From contig JAVJTA010000013.1 in assembly GCA_040219135.1 (NCBI GenBank), positions 535,639 through 599,638 on the forward strand: a DNA stretch of 64,000 bases, written 5' to 3'. Source of the stretch: UBA7803 sp040219135. Its GTDB lineage: Bacteria > Pseudomonadota > Gammaproteobacteria > Pseudomonadales > Azotimanducaceae. The notes under the pieces were generated by a model. That model did no database searches, had not been told where the DNA came from, and worked only from the letters and a program-made list of their open reading frames with translations. Positions within the stretch are counted from its first letter, which is position 1. The number at the start of each line of letters is the position of its first letter. The position numbers were made by a program, and so were the translations under genes. Shown here piece by piece: positions 7,466 through 15,482 of the stretch.

Positions 7466-8548
7466 TCACTTCAGATTCACGCGCAGGATCCGGTCACCGT
7501 GGAACGAGCCGATGAAAAGCTCGTGGCCAACGCGCAGCCCAACTGTTCCGGCTCCCATAGGAGCGCCGTCGGTCGCATACAGTGTTTCAACGATGGTCAT
7601 CGAGTCGGGATCGAGGGCGACAATCTTGAACGGGATGCTGCAGGCTCCCCGCTCGATGCTCACGCAGGCCCCGAAGTCCTCCCCTGTGAGGTCTCTCGCG
7701 AGGGACGCGATGAGTACGCGGCCATCAGGGGCCCAGCGAGCGTTGTCGGGTGAGTCGACCGTCGCGCGGCCGAGTTCACGGCCGGTCGCAACTTCGACTT
7801 TTCGTACACTGTGCTCGGCGGTCGCATTCATGTAGATAAAGCGGCCATCGGGTGAGGTGACGATCCCGTTCGGCATTGCACCATCCGTCCCTCCAATCTT
7901 TCGAAAACTTGTGTCGGATTGCGACCAGGCATATGCGTGGCCCGTAATGTGACGCGGTATGTCCTTCATGAGATCGATCGGCGGTTCGAGCGGAGTCATC
8001 TGCGTCGTGTAGAAGTCACCGTTGGAGGTCGCTGCGACACTGTTGAGCGATGCATTGGGGGGTGCCGGTACACAGCCGCGCCATTCCACCCGCCAGTTGG
8101 TTCCCGCGCCGAAAACCTCGAACAGCTCTACAGCTTCGCGACCGCCGTGCTGGATAACCAGTAGCTGAAGACGCCCGTCGTCCCGGCGGACGAGATCGAT
8201 CCCATGGCTGTTGAACTTCTCGCCAGGTGGTGTTGTGCAGGTCGGATCACCCCAGCCCGGCTCAGCCGCGCCTTTGCCTTGCCCGCCGCGAAACACCGTG
8301 TGTTGTATCTCACTTTCGAGTTCCAACACCAAAAGCCGACCCGGGGCTTCCGCTGAGGCGCCGTACTCCCCGATGAGGATGGCCTGGTCCCCCGGTAGGG
8401 CGACGATGTCCTCTGGATTCGAAAACCCGCAGATCGGTCGCGCATTACCTTCTGGAACACATTCGATGATGGGTTCCGCCTGGGGCACCTGGGTACCGAG
8501 CAGAAAAACCGTTAACGTGGCAAGGGCAAAAAAGAATGGTCGTTGCAT
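7466..8548 (-). CDS. secreted SMP-30/NHL-type beta-propeller protein
   Basis: 360 residues from the ATG at 8548, preceded by GAGGGGGC. Residues 1-24 are a signal peptide (FFFALATLTVFLLGTQ). The mature protein shows repeated blade-like segments: NPEDIVALPGDQAILIGEY, NSHGIDLVRRDDGRLQLL, NGIVTSPDGRFIYMN, NARWAPDGRVLIASL. This is the pattern of SMP-30/gluconolactonase or strictosidine-synthase-like six-bladed propellers. The substrate is unknown. The frame stays open upstream into a recombinase remnant, but those codons belong to the older gene. Confidence 0.7.
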   Translation of the reverse strand: MQRPFFFALATLTVFLLGTQVPQAEPIIECVPEGNARPICGFSNPEDIVALPGDQAILIGEYGASAEAPGRLLVLELESEIQHTVFRGGQGKGAAEPGWGDPTCTTPPGEKFNSHGIDLVRRDDGRLQLLVIQHGGREAVELFEVFGAGTNWRVEWRGCVPAPPNASLNSVAATSNGDFYTTQMTPLEPPIDLMKDIPRHITGHAYAWSQSDTSFRKIGGTDGAMPNGIVTSPDGRFIYMNATAEHSVRKVEVATGRELGRATVDSPDNARWAPDGRVLIASLARDLTGEDFGACVSIERGACSIPFKIVALDPDSMTIVETLYATDGAPMGAGTVGLRVGHELFIGSFHGDRILRVNLK

Positions 8549-8629
8549 GATGCCCCCTCTGCTCATGCAATTGGAGGACACTCGATGATGCCAAGGCCGG
8601 ATTGCGTGAGCAACAGAATCGATTCGTCT

Positions 8630-8853
8630 GCTTCGGGTTTCTTCGACCTCGATTCCCACGTACCGTACCGTGCTTTCCAGCTTCGTGTGCCCAAGAAGGA
8701 GTTGAACGGCTATCAGGTTTTTCGTCCTGCGATAGAGCGTTGCCTTTGTACGCTGCAACGAGTGAAGTGCAATAGCCTGCCGCATCCAGCCCGATCTCCT
8801 CCACCCAACGCTTTACCAGCTGTCCATACAGCCTCGTCGACAGGTGTGACGAT
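8630..8853 (-). pseudogene. remnant of tyrosine recombinase C-terminus, frameshifted
   Basis: Two minus-strand frames together spell the end of a Xer-like integrase: HLSTRLYGQLVKRWVEEIG, then, after a frameshift near 8755, HSLQRTKATLYRRTKN and LLLGHTKLESTVRYVGIEV. The catalytic HxxR box is spoiled (Arg replaced by Gln) and a residue is missing within TLIY. The N-terminal two thirds are absent. It marks an old mobile element next to the low-GC 3-8.6 kb block. Confidence 0.75.
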
Positions 8854-8862
8854 GGCGAAGGG

Positions 8863-10254
8863 TCAGACCTGACCGATGAACTCGTCCATGCGCGCCGTCT
8901 GCAGCGCCGTCGTCTTCGCTTTGTCCATGTCGTAGTGCAGGCGCGACACCAGGCGCTGGGCGTAGAGCCCGCCGCCGGCCTGAATGTTGGTGACAGCGTT
9001 CCAGCCGCCGAAAGCGTCGGCGGTGAAGTCGCGGATCGCGTGGAACAGCCGTGCCCGGTACAGGCCGTCCACGGACTGCAGGGTGCCCATGTACTTGCGC
9101 GCCAGATCGCCGACGTGGCCGTTCTCGAGGTCGGCGATGCCGGGGGCGGTGAGAATGCTGCCGCCGCCGATGTCGTGGAGGTGACGCACCATCAGCGACC
9201 AGTTGGCGGCGCCGTGGTACTTGCCGGCGTTGGTGTAGAGCTCGTCCGGGAACGCGGCGCCGTCGGAGGTGATCTGGCAGTTCTCGATCGCGGCCTCGAG
9301 GCTCGCCCGGATCAGCGTCGCGTTGATCAGCATCTCTGAGATCTTCTCGCGGATGTGGCTCACCCGGTCGAGGCCGTTGGCCTCGGAGATGAGCTGGGCG
9401 AAGCCGACCAGCGCGTCGTAGCTGCGGACCATGGCGGCGAGACCGCCGAGCCGTTCCCAGAGCCCGAGTGAATGGGCGAACACCGCCGCCAGTTCGGGAT
9501 GGCCATCCAGGAACACGCGTTCCGTCGGCACGAACACGTCGTCGAAGATCACGAATCCTTCGGGGGTATGGGCCTTTCCAGAGATCGGAAAATCCCGGGT
9601 GTCGGCATGGCGCGGCGCGTAGGTGGTGTTGATGATCCTCACCCCGGGGGCGTTCACCGGCACCATGCAGGCGACCGAGTAGTCCTCTTCGCCGGGCTTC
9701 ATGGATTTGGTGGGGATGGTCATCAGCTCGTGACCCATGGAAGCGGCCGAGATGTGCAGCTTGGCGCCGCGGATCACGATGCCGTCGTCGCGCCGGGCCA
9801 CCACGCGCACGTACTGATCCGGATCGTCCTGGTTGCCTGGGCGCCGGCTGCGGTCGCCCTTGGCGTCGGTGATGCACTGGGTGATGCGGATGTCGCGCTG
9901 CTGGGCGTCTTTGACGTAGGCGCGGATTCGCGCGGCGTTGTCCGGCAGCGTCGCCTCGATGCGGTCCGCGGCGGTGAGCAGGGTCATGATCGAGGCGTAG
10001 GTCACGTGGGTGAGCAGGTCGACGGTCTCGTGGAGTTCGACCTGCTCGCGCAGTTCACCGGCGGACCCCGGCACCTTCATGAACTCGCCGACGGCGCCCG
10101 GTGCCGGGTCGTAGAACCGTTCGTAGCCGGCGGCGGCGGAGTCCACGGTCTGACCGAGCAGCCGGTGGGCGACCACGTCGTCGATGCGTTCGCCTTCGAA
10201 ATAGGTCTCGCGGCCGTCGCGTAGCGACGCCCGATACTCATCGCCGGTCATCAT
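8863..10254 (-). CDS. 4-hydroxyphenylacetate 3-hydroxylase / 4-hydroxybutyryl-CoA dehydratase family flavoprotein
   Basis: 463 residues over the whole family length. Family motifs include TGDEYRASLRDGR at the start, TDAKGDRS with DPDQYVRVV, GIVIRGAKLHISAASMGHE and the late EKISEMLINATLIRASLEAA helix. The family holds FADH2-dependent aromatic hydroxylases and the Fe-S/FAD dehydratase AbfD. The TDAKGDRS and GAKLH stretches lean to the AbfD side, but cysteines at the expected cluster positions (around residues 85-103) are missing, so a flavin monooxygenase or dehydrogenase role fits better. It lies 77 bases downstream of the halohydrin-dehalogenase-like gene, same strand. GGGGAGGAG precedes the ATG. 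Confidence 0.8.
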   Translation of the reverse strand: MMTGDEYRASLRDGRETYFEGERIDDVVAHRLLGQTVDSAAAGYERFYDPAPGAVGEFMKVPGSAGELREQVELHETVDLLTHVTYASIMTLLTAADRIEATLPDNAARIRAYVKDAQQRDIRITQCITDAKGDRSRRPGNQDDPDQYVRVVARRDDGIVIRGAKLHISAASMGHELMTIPTKSMKPGEEDYSVACMVPVNAPGVRIINTTYAPRHADTRDFPISGKAHTPEGFVIFDDVFVPTERVFLDGHPELAAVFAHSLGLWERLGGLAAMVRSYDALVGFAQLISEANGLDRVSHIREKISEMLINATLIRASLEAAIENCQITSDGAAFPDELYTNAGKYHGAANWSLMVRHLHDIGGGSILTAPGIADLENGHVGDLARKYMGTLQSVDGLYRARLFHAIRDFTADAFGGWNAVTNIQAGGGLYAQRLVSRLHYDMDKAKTTALQTARMDEFIGQV

Positions 10255-10331
10255 GCCGAGTTGCTCCTCCCCTGTGATTGGAAAATTCTATAACACGTTA
10301 TGTCTTTCTGGCGACGGCCTGGAGTCGCCCG

Positions 10332-11024
10332 TTACCGCTGCACCCAGCCGCCGCTGAACGGAATCGCCTGGCCGACGAAGAAGTCGCTCTCGGCGCCGGC
10401 GAGGAACAGCGCAAAACGGGCATCTTCCTCCGCCGTGGCCAGACGGCCGAGGGGCACCTGGCGCTTCAGCGACGCCTGAAAGCGCTCGTTGGCGGCAAGA
10501 TCCGGCGGGTAGTACACCGGGTTCTCCACGTAGTTCTGGGCGATCAGATTGACCTGAACGTTGTCCGGCGCGACCTCGACACCCACCGACTGCACGTAGC
10601 CGACCTGGGCGGCCCGCGCGGCGCTGTAGGCGCACAGGGTTTTCATTCCCTTGAGTGCCACGGCGCTGCCGTAGACGACGATCTTGCCGGCGCGGCGCTC
10701 ACGCATTTGCGGCAGCACGGCCCGGGTCAGGCGGTGCAGCGGATGCACCATCATGTCGAAGGCGCAGGCCCAGGTCGCGTCGTCGACCTCGGCTACGGTG
10801 CGGCCGCTGAAGTTGGGTGACGCCAGGTTGGCGATCAGCACGTCCACCCGTCCCGCCTCCGCCACGGCCGCCTCGCAGGCGCCGGGTTCGGTGAGGTCAC
10901 GGCGGTCGGCCACCACCTCGGCGCCCTCGGCGGCGAACAGGGCCACGGTGGCCGGGCCCATGTAATCGTCGGCCTGGGTCACCAGCACCCGTCTGCCGGC
11001 GAGTCGACCGCGCTGGTCGCTCAT
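10332..11024 (-). CDS. halohydrin dehalogenase-like SDR-fold protein
   Basis: 230 residues, Rossmann SDR fold. The dinucleotide motif TGxxxGxG is replaced by T16-QADD-Y21-M-G23, i.e. T-x4-Y-x-G, and the catalytic set is Ser120, Tyr133 and Arg137 (S-x12-Y-x3-R) instead of YxxxK. These two motifs define halohydrin dehalogenases, which use the nucleotide pocket to hold halide while opening vicinal halohydrins to epoxides without NAD. QNYVENPVYYPPDL and the end VGQAIPFSGGW also match that family. Shine-Dalgarno GGGAG precedes the ATG. The enzyme is cytoplasmic; the substrate is unknown. It probably forms a transcript with the hydroxylase-family gene. Confidence 0.8.
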   Translation of the reverse strand: MSDQRGRLAGRRVLVTQADDYMGPATVALFAAEGAEVVADRRDLTEPGACEAAVAEAGRVDVLIANLASPNFSGRTVAEVDDATWACAFDMMVHPLHRLTRAVLPQMRERRAGKIVVYGSAVALKGMKTLCAYSAARAAQVGYVQSVGVEVAPDNVQVNLIAQNYVENPVYYPPDLAANERFQASLKRQVPLGRLATAEEDARFALFLAGAESDFFVGQAIPFSGGWVQR

Positions 11025-11101
11025 CTGCTTACTCCCGTCGCTGCGAATGCCGTAAGGTTATCGGAAACCGTCCTTCGCGACGCCATCGAGGAAACCGCGC
11101 C

Positions 11102-11932
11102 ATGGCCACCGCTGCCCCGGTCACCGTGTTCGACCACCCGCTCTCGCCCTACGGTCAGAAAGTGAAGATCGCGCTGCTGGAGAAAGGCGTCGCCTTCGAC
11201 GCCCCGCTGCCCGGCGGCCTCGGCAGCGGCGCCACCGACGCCGACGCGGCGGCGCGGGCTTTCGCCCGCATCAGCCCGCGCGGCGAGGTGCCCGCGCTGC
11301 TCGACGGCGACGTGGCGCTGTTCGACTCCTCGGTGATTCTCGAGTACATCGAGGAGCGCTGGCCGCAGCCGCCGCTGCTGCCCCAAGCGCCGGCCGAGCG
11401 CGCCCGGGTGCGGATGCTCGAGGAAACCATGGACACTCACTTCGAGGCGATCACCTGGGGGCTCTCCGAGATCCGCAACTTCGGACGCGCCAGCGGCGCG
11501 CTCGCGGAGGCCATGCTGGCCCGGGGCGGCGAGCAGATCGCCGCCTGGTACCGATGGCTCGTGGACCAGCTCGGCGACCGGGACTGGTTCAACGGCGCGG
11601 ACTTCGGCTACGGCGATCTGGCGGTGGTGCCGTTCGTCAACGGGGCGGTCGGGTTCGGTCACGTGCCCGAGTCCGGTTCCAGGCTGGCCGCCTGGCTCGA
11701 GCACGCCAACGGCCGCGACAGCGTCGCCCAGTGCGCGCAGGCGGCGGCCGCAGTCGCCCTGGACGGCAACGTCAGTCTGGCGGCGGTGCGCGAGGCCATG
11801 GAGCAGGGGTTGTTCAAGCGCGAGTACCGCGATCACCGGCTCGAGTGGATGATCAAGAGCGGCGGCATCAGCGTGGTTCAGGAGGGACTGGAGAAAGGCA
11901 ACATCCGCTTCATCGAGCCGTTCCGTCCCTGA
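11102..11932 (+). CDS. glutathione S-transferase family protein
   Basis: 276 residues. The N-terminal thioredoxin-like domain has the Ser-containing active-site region HPLSPYGQKVKIALLEKG and the cis-Pro/GSH-binding strand GEVPALLDGDVALFDSSVILEYIEERWP. A helical C-terminal domain has the N-capping region NGADFGYGDLAVVPFV. A tail of about 60 residues (KREYRDHRLEWMIKSGG...) is longer than in usual 200-230 residue GSTs. It is divergent from the halohydrin-dehalogenase-like gene with only 77 bases between. It may conjugate electrophiles such as epoxides, but this is inference from context. Confidence 0.85.
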   Translation: MATAAPVTVFDHPLSPYGQKVKIALLEKGVAFDAPLPGGLGSGATDADAAARAFARISPRGEVPALLDGDVALFDSSVILEYIEERWPQPPLLPQAPAERARVRMLEETMDTHFEAITWGLSEIRNFGRASGALAEAMLARGGEQIAAWYRWLVDQLGDRDWFNGADFGYGDLAVVPFVNGAVGFGHVPESGSRLAAWLEHANGRDSVAQCAQAAAAVALDGNVSLAAVREAMEQGLFKREYRDHRLEWMIKSGGISVVQEGLEKGNIRFIEPFRP

Positions 11933-11934
11933 TC

Positions 11935-11963
11935 AGCCGGGCCGGCCGCCGCGTGGCCCGGCT
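11935..11963. terminator. hairpin between convergent genes
   Basis: AGCCGGGCC and GGCCCGGCT form a perfect 9-bp stem around an 11-base loop, placed exactly between the ends of the convergent GST and lactone-oxidase-like genes. There is no clear T-run on either side, so it may attenuate rather than fully terminate. Confidence 0.5.
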
Positions 11964-11970
11964 TGTCGGA

Positions 11971-13152
11971 TCATGGCGCAGCGTCCTGCCAGGCCCGAAG
12001 CGTGGGGTTCAGAAACACCCCGGCAGGATCCACCGCATCGCGCACTTGCCACCAGGCGTTCCAGTCCGGATGCCGGGCGGCCAGAGCGGCGCCGTCGAGA
12101 TAGTGCACCTTGCCCCAGTGGGGGCGGCCGTCGAAAGCGAGAAAGATGGCCTCGCAGGCTTCGAAGTAGGCGCGTTCGTCCTCGCGGACGTCCTGGTGCA
12201 CCGAGATGGTCACCGTGGCGCGGTCACGGGCGCTGGACAGCCAGACGTCGTCGGCGGCCAGGGTCCGGTACTCCAGCGGCCAGCGCAGCTCCGGGTACTC
12301 GGCGCGAATCAGCGCGCGCAGGGCGGCGAAGCACTCGGGGCCCCGTTCCGCGGGAACGCTGTACTCCATTTCGGTATGCGGATGCGGTCGGTGATTCGGC
12401 AGCACCTCGTAGCTCCAGGCGCAACGTTCGCCCTCCGCGCCGAGCGGGTAGCGGGGCTCGCGTTCCGTTTCCTCGGTGAGCTTGGCGATCGCACGGTCGT
12501 CGTGCGGGTACCAGAAGAATTCGAAGTGACGGGCGGCGCCGCTCAGCTCCCCGATCCGTGGTGCCAGCGCCTCGAACGGCTCGGACCAGCCGCGTTGTTC
12601 CAGGCGGTAGGCGTCGCGCATCTGCAGCGTCAGTTCGGTGACGAGGCCGAGCGCGCCCAGGTTCAGGCGGGCCGCCTGCCAGAGATCCGGCGAACGCTCG
12701 GCGTCGCACTCCACGACCTCGCCGGAGGCCAGCACCAGGCGCGCGCCGATCACGGCGCTGGAGAGGTTCTGCAGGGCGATGCCGGTGCCGTGGGTGCCCG
12801 TCGCACAGGCGCCGGCGATGCTCTGGCGGTCGATGTCACCCTGGTTCGCCAGCGCCAGGCCGGCATCGTGCAGGGCGCGTCCCAGCGCGAAGATCGGCGT
12901 TCCGGCGCGCACCCGGGCGCTGCGTTTCTCGGGATCGGTGGCGACCACGCCGGCGAGACCGGAGGTATCGACGATGACGCCGGCATTCGGAATCAGCGGC
13001 GCATGGCTGTGGCCGGCGCCGGCGGCGCGCACGGTGCAGGCGTTGGCGGCGGCGTCGCGCACCAGGGCCACGGCGTCGGCTTCGCTGCGCAGGAAGTGCA
13101 AGGCCCGCGGCTTCGCGGACAGGCGCCCGGACCAGTTACGCCAGGTCGCCAT
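11971..13152 (-). CDS. FAD-linked oxidase, D-arabinono-1,4-lactone / L-gulonolactone oxidase type
   Basis: 393 residues. The N-terminal FAD-binding PCMH domain includes RAAGAGHSHAPL (His of the HS pair is the covalent flavin site in this family), GDIDRQSIAGACATGTHGTG and LTLQMRDAYRLE; the C-terminal ALO domain ends in DAVDPAGVFLNPTLR. Family members oxidise aldonolactones or related polyols using O2. The start ATG at 13152 shares one base with the stop of the upstream methyltransferase, so translation is coupled. It is the last gene of the minus-strand operon from 17.8 kb. Confidence 0.85.
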   Translation of the reverse strand: MATWRNWSGRLSAKPRALHFLRSEADAVALVRDAAANACTVRAAGAGHSHAPLIPNAGVIVDTSGLAGVVATDPEKRSARVRAGTPIFALGRALHDAGLALANQGDIDRQSIAGACATGTHGTGIALQNLSSAVIGARLVLASGEVVECDAERSPDLWQAARLNLGALGLVTELTLQMRDAYRLEQRGWSEPFEALAPRIGELSGAARHFEFFWYPHDDRAIAKLTEETEREPRYPLGAEGERCAWSYEVLPNHRPHPHTEMEYSVPAERGPECFAALRALIRAEYPELRWPLEYRTLAADDVWLSSARDRATVTISVHQDVREDERAYFEACEAIFLAFDGRPHWGKVHYLDGAALAARHPDWNAWWQVRDAVDPAGVFLNPTLRAWQDAAP

Positions 13153-13769
13153 CAGCGCGGCCGCTGGGCGATCCCGTGGGTCATGAAGGCGGCGAACTTC
13201 GGTCCCGGCTGGTAGCCGGAGTCCAGCTCGCCGATGACGAACCCGGCGTCCTGGATGAGTTCGTCGGCGCGGCGGGTGAGGTGGCAGCCGCCGCCGATCT
13301 GCTTCCACAGCGGCTCGATCCGCCGTTGCCAGCGGTACACGCCGGCGTCCGGTGAGCGGCCGTGCTCGATGAACAGCAGCCGCCCGCCGGGCTTCAGCAC
13401 CCGGCGCATCTCGCGCAGCGCCGCGTAGACGTTGGGGATCGAGCACAACGTCCAGGTACACACCACGGTGTCGAAGCGGGCGTCGTCACTGGGGATCTTC
13501 TCGCCGGACACGCCGAGCACCTGCACCGGTCGCTGGAGGCGCTCGGCCCGTTCCCTGGCCCGGTCGGTGAGTTCCGCCGCCGGGTCCAGGCCGGTCAGGG
13601 AGCGCACCGCTTCACTGTAGTGGGCCAGGTTCAGACCGCTGCCGATGCCGATCTCGAGCACGTCGCCGCTCGCCTGCGGCACGTAGCGCTCGCGCAGCAA
13701 CCGCATCGGTTTCTGGCCGCAGGCGGCATCGATCAGCTTCGGCAACACGTATCGGTCGTACCAGCCCAT
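13152..13769 (-). CDS. class I SAM-dependent methyltransferase
   Basis: 205 residues of the UbiE/Methyltransf_11 type. Motif I is DVLEIGIGSGLNLAHY (residues 36-51), the acidic end of strand 2 is GLDPAAE, and the post-II region has FDTVVCTWTLCSIPN and LKPGGRLLFIEHGRS. The C-terminal half includes the short membrane-proximal segment typical of small phosphatidylethanolamine- or thiopurine-type methyltransferases, but the substrate is not evident. CGGAG precedes the ATG, 12 bases after the amidohydrolase stop. Confidence 0.85.
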   Translation of the reverse strand: MGWYDRYVLPKLIDAACGQKPMRLLRERYVPQASGDVLEIGIGSGLNLAHYSEAVRSLTGLDPAAELTDRARERAERLQRPVQVLGVSGEKIPSDDARFDTVVCTWTLCSIPNVYAALREMRRVLKPGGRLLFIEHGRSPDAGVYRWQRRIEPLWKQIGGGCHLTRRADELIQDAGFVIGELDSGYQPGPKFAAFMTHGIAQRPR

Positions 13770-13781
13770 AGTCGGCTCCGT

Positions 13782-15482
13782 TCAGTTGGCGGCGTACACG
13801 CGCTGCCCGCCCAGGTAGGTCTCGAGCACGTCGAGTTCCAGAACCTCGTCTACCGGCGCACTCAGCGGGTCCGCGGAGAGAACGATGAAATCCGCGAGCT
13901 TGCCCGGCTCGAGGGTGCCTTTCTCGTCCTCCTCACGCGTCAGCCAGGCGCCCTGCACGGTGTAGGCGCGCAGCGCCTCGGCCATGGTCATGCGTTCGTC
14001 GGCGCCGAACACGCGCCCGCTCATACCGCGTCGGGTAACCGCGGCATAGAGACCGATGGCGGGTCCGATGGGCAGAATGTCGCTGGAGATGGCGAAGTGA
14101 ATGCCGTGGTCCATCGGCGTGCGCAGCGGGTTGTTGGTTTCGAGACGGGCGCCGTCCAGGTTGTCGACGTAGCGGCCCTCCAGGGTGTAGGTGAAGTTGG
14201 GCTGCTGGGTGATGGCGATGCCGTGCGCGGCCATGGTCGCCATGGTTGCCGCGCCCGGCATCACCGTGAAGTGATTCAGGTAGTGGCGGTGGTCGGCGCG
14301 CGGCTGGTCATCGAGCGCCGCGACCAGGCCGTCCACGGTGAGTTCGATGGCGGCGTCGCCGATGGCGTGGATGCCGAGCTGCCACCCGGCATCGTGGGCT
14401 TCGCGGATGGTCTGGAACAGCTCCTCTGGGGTCATGTTCAGCTTGCCGCGGTAGTCGCCCTGTCCCTTGTAGGGCGCTGTCGTGAACGCGGCCGGTCCGG
14501 TGAACCCGCCGTCGGCGAAGATCTTGATCGCGCCCACGCGCAGGTGCTCGTCGCCATCGCCGCTTTTGCGGCCGAAGGCGCTCATGGCGTCGCCCCCCTC
14601 CCAGGCGACCTGGACGGCGGCGCGCGGCAGCCGGCCCCGGTGCAGGTCGTAGACCGTCTGCCACTCGGCGAAGTGATCGATGCTGTCGGAGGCCTGAATG
14701 ATCGACGTGATGCCGTGGCCGAACAGAGCCTGGAGGTTGGCGACCAGACTCGGCCGCAGGTCGACGTCGTCGGGCTCGGGGACCAGATCGAGCAGCAGGT
14801 CCTGGCGCTCGCGGATGATGCCGTTCAGATGGCCTTCGTCGTCGTGCTCGATCACGCCGCGATCGGGGTCCGGAGTGTCCGCGTCGATGCCGGCGCGTTC
14901 GAAGGCGAGACTCGAGGCCACCGCGCTGTGGCCGCCGGCGCGGGTGAGCACCACCGGGTTGTCCGGCGCCGCGGCGTCGAGATCGCCGATCAGCGGACGG
15001 CGCTGCTCCTCGAGGGCGTCTTCCGACCAGCCGTAGCCGGTGATCCAGGCGCCGGGCCCGACCTCCGCCGCCTTGGCGGCTACCAGCTCGCGGATCTGCG
15101 CCACCGAGGTCACGTCTTCCAGGGGGATGTAGAAGCCCGGGTTGCCGCTGATGTGGGTGTGGGAGTCGACGAACCCCGGCATCACCGTGCGGCCGTCGAG
15201 ATCGACGCTGCTCGCGGCGGCGTAGCGTTCCCGCAGCGATTCGTCTCCCACGGCGACGATGCGATCACCGCGGATGGCCATGGCGCTGGCCCGGGTATCG
15301 GCGGCGTCGAGGGTCAGCACGTTGGCGTCGTGCACGATCAGGTCGACGGGTTCCTTCGCGGTCGCCGATGCCTCCGCAGCCGAAGTGGCTGGGGGAGCCG
15401 ACGTTGCTGACTCGTTGCCGCAGCCGACGGCCGTCAGGATCAGCAGGGTGGCCGCGGTGGCGCAGCGGATCATCGGGTTCAT
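13782..15482 (-). CDS. lipoprotein amidohydrolase (amidohydrolase 3 / YtcJ family)
   Basis: 566 residues. An N-terminal lipoprotein signal ends in LTAVGC at Cys20. The enzyme follows: LIVHDANVLTLDA, metal-binding GFVDSHTHISGN, ITGYGWSEDAL, LGIHAIGDAAIELTV and the late HFAISSDILP. This is the family of N-substituted formamide deformylase and YtcJ, metal-dependent hydrolases of amides and related bonds. The lipobox places it on the periplasmic face, unusual for the family. The ATG overlaps the stop of the dioxygenase gene as ATGA. Confidence 0.85.
   Translation of the reverse strand: MNPMIRCATAATLLILTAVGCGNESATSAPPATSAAEASATAKEPVDLIVHDANVLTLDAADTRASAMAIRGDRIVAVGDESLRERYAAASSVDLDGRTVMPGFVDSHTHISGNPGFYIPLEDVTSVAQIRELVAAKAAEVGPGAWITGYGWSEDALEEQRRPLIGDLDAAAPDNPVVLTRAGGHSAVASSLAFERAGIDADTPDPDRGVIEHDDEGHLNGIIRERQDLLLDLVPEPDDVDLRPSLVANLQALFGHGITSIIQASDSIDHFAEWQTVYDLHRGRLPRAAVQVAWEGGDAMSAFGRKSGDGDEHLRVGAIKIFADGGFTGPAAFTTAPYKGQGDYRGKLNMTPEELFQTIREAHDAGWQLGIHAIGDAAIELTVDGLVAALDDQPRADHRHYLNHFTVMPGAATMATMAAHGIAITQQPNFTYTLEGRYVDNLDGARLETNNPLRTPMDHGIHFAISSDILPIGPAIGLYAAVTRRGMSGRVFGADERMTMAEALRAYTVQGAWLTREEDEKGTLEPGKLADFIVLSADPLSAPVDEVLELDVLETYLGGQRVYAAN

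Noticed and set aside
13362..15410. 682-codon plus-strand frame
   Set aside because: Antisense of the lipoprotein amidohydrolase and methyltransferase.
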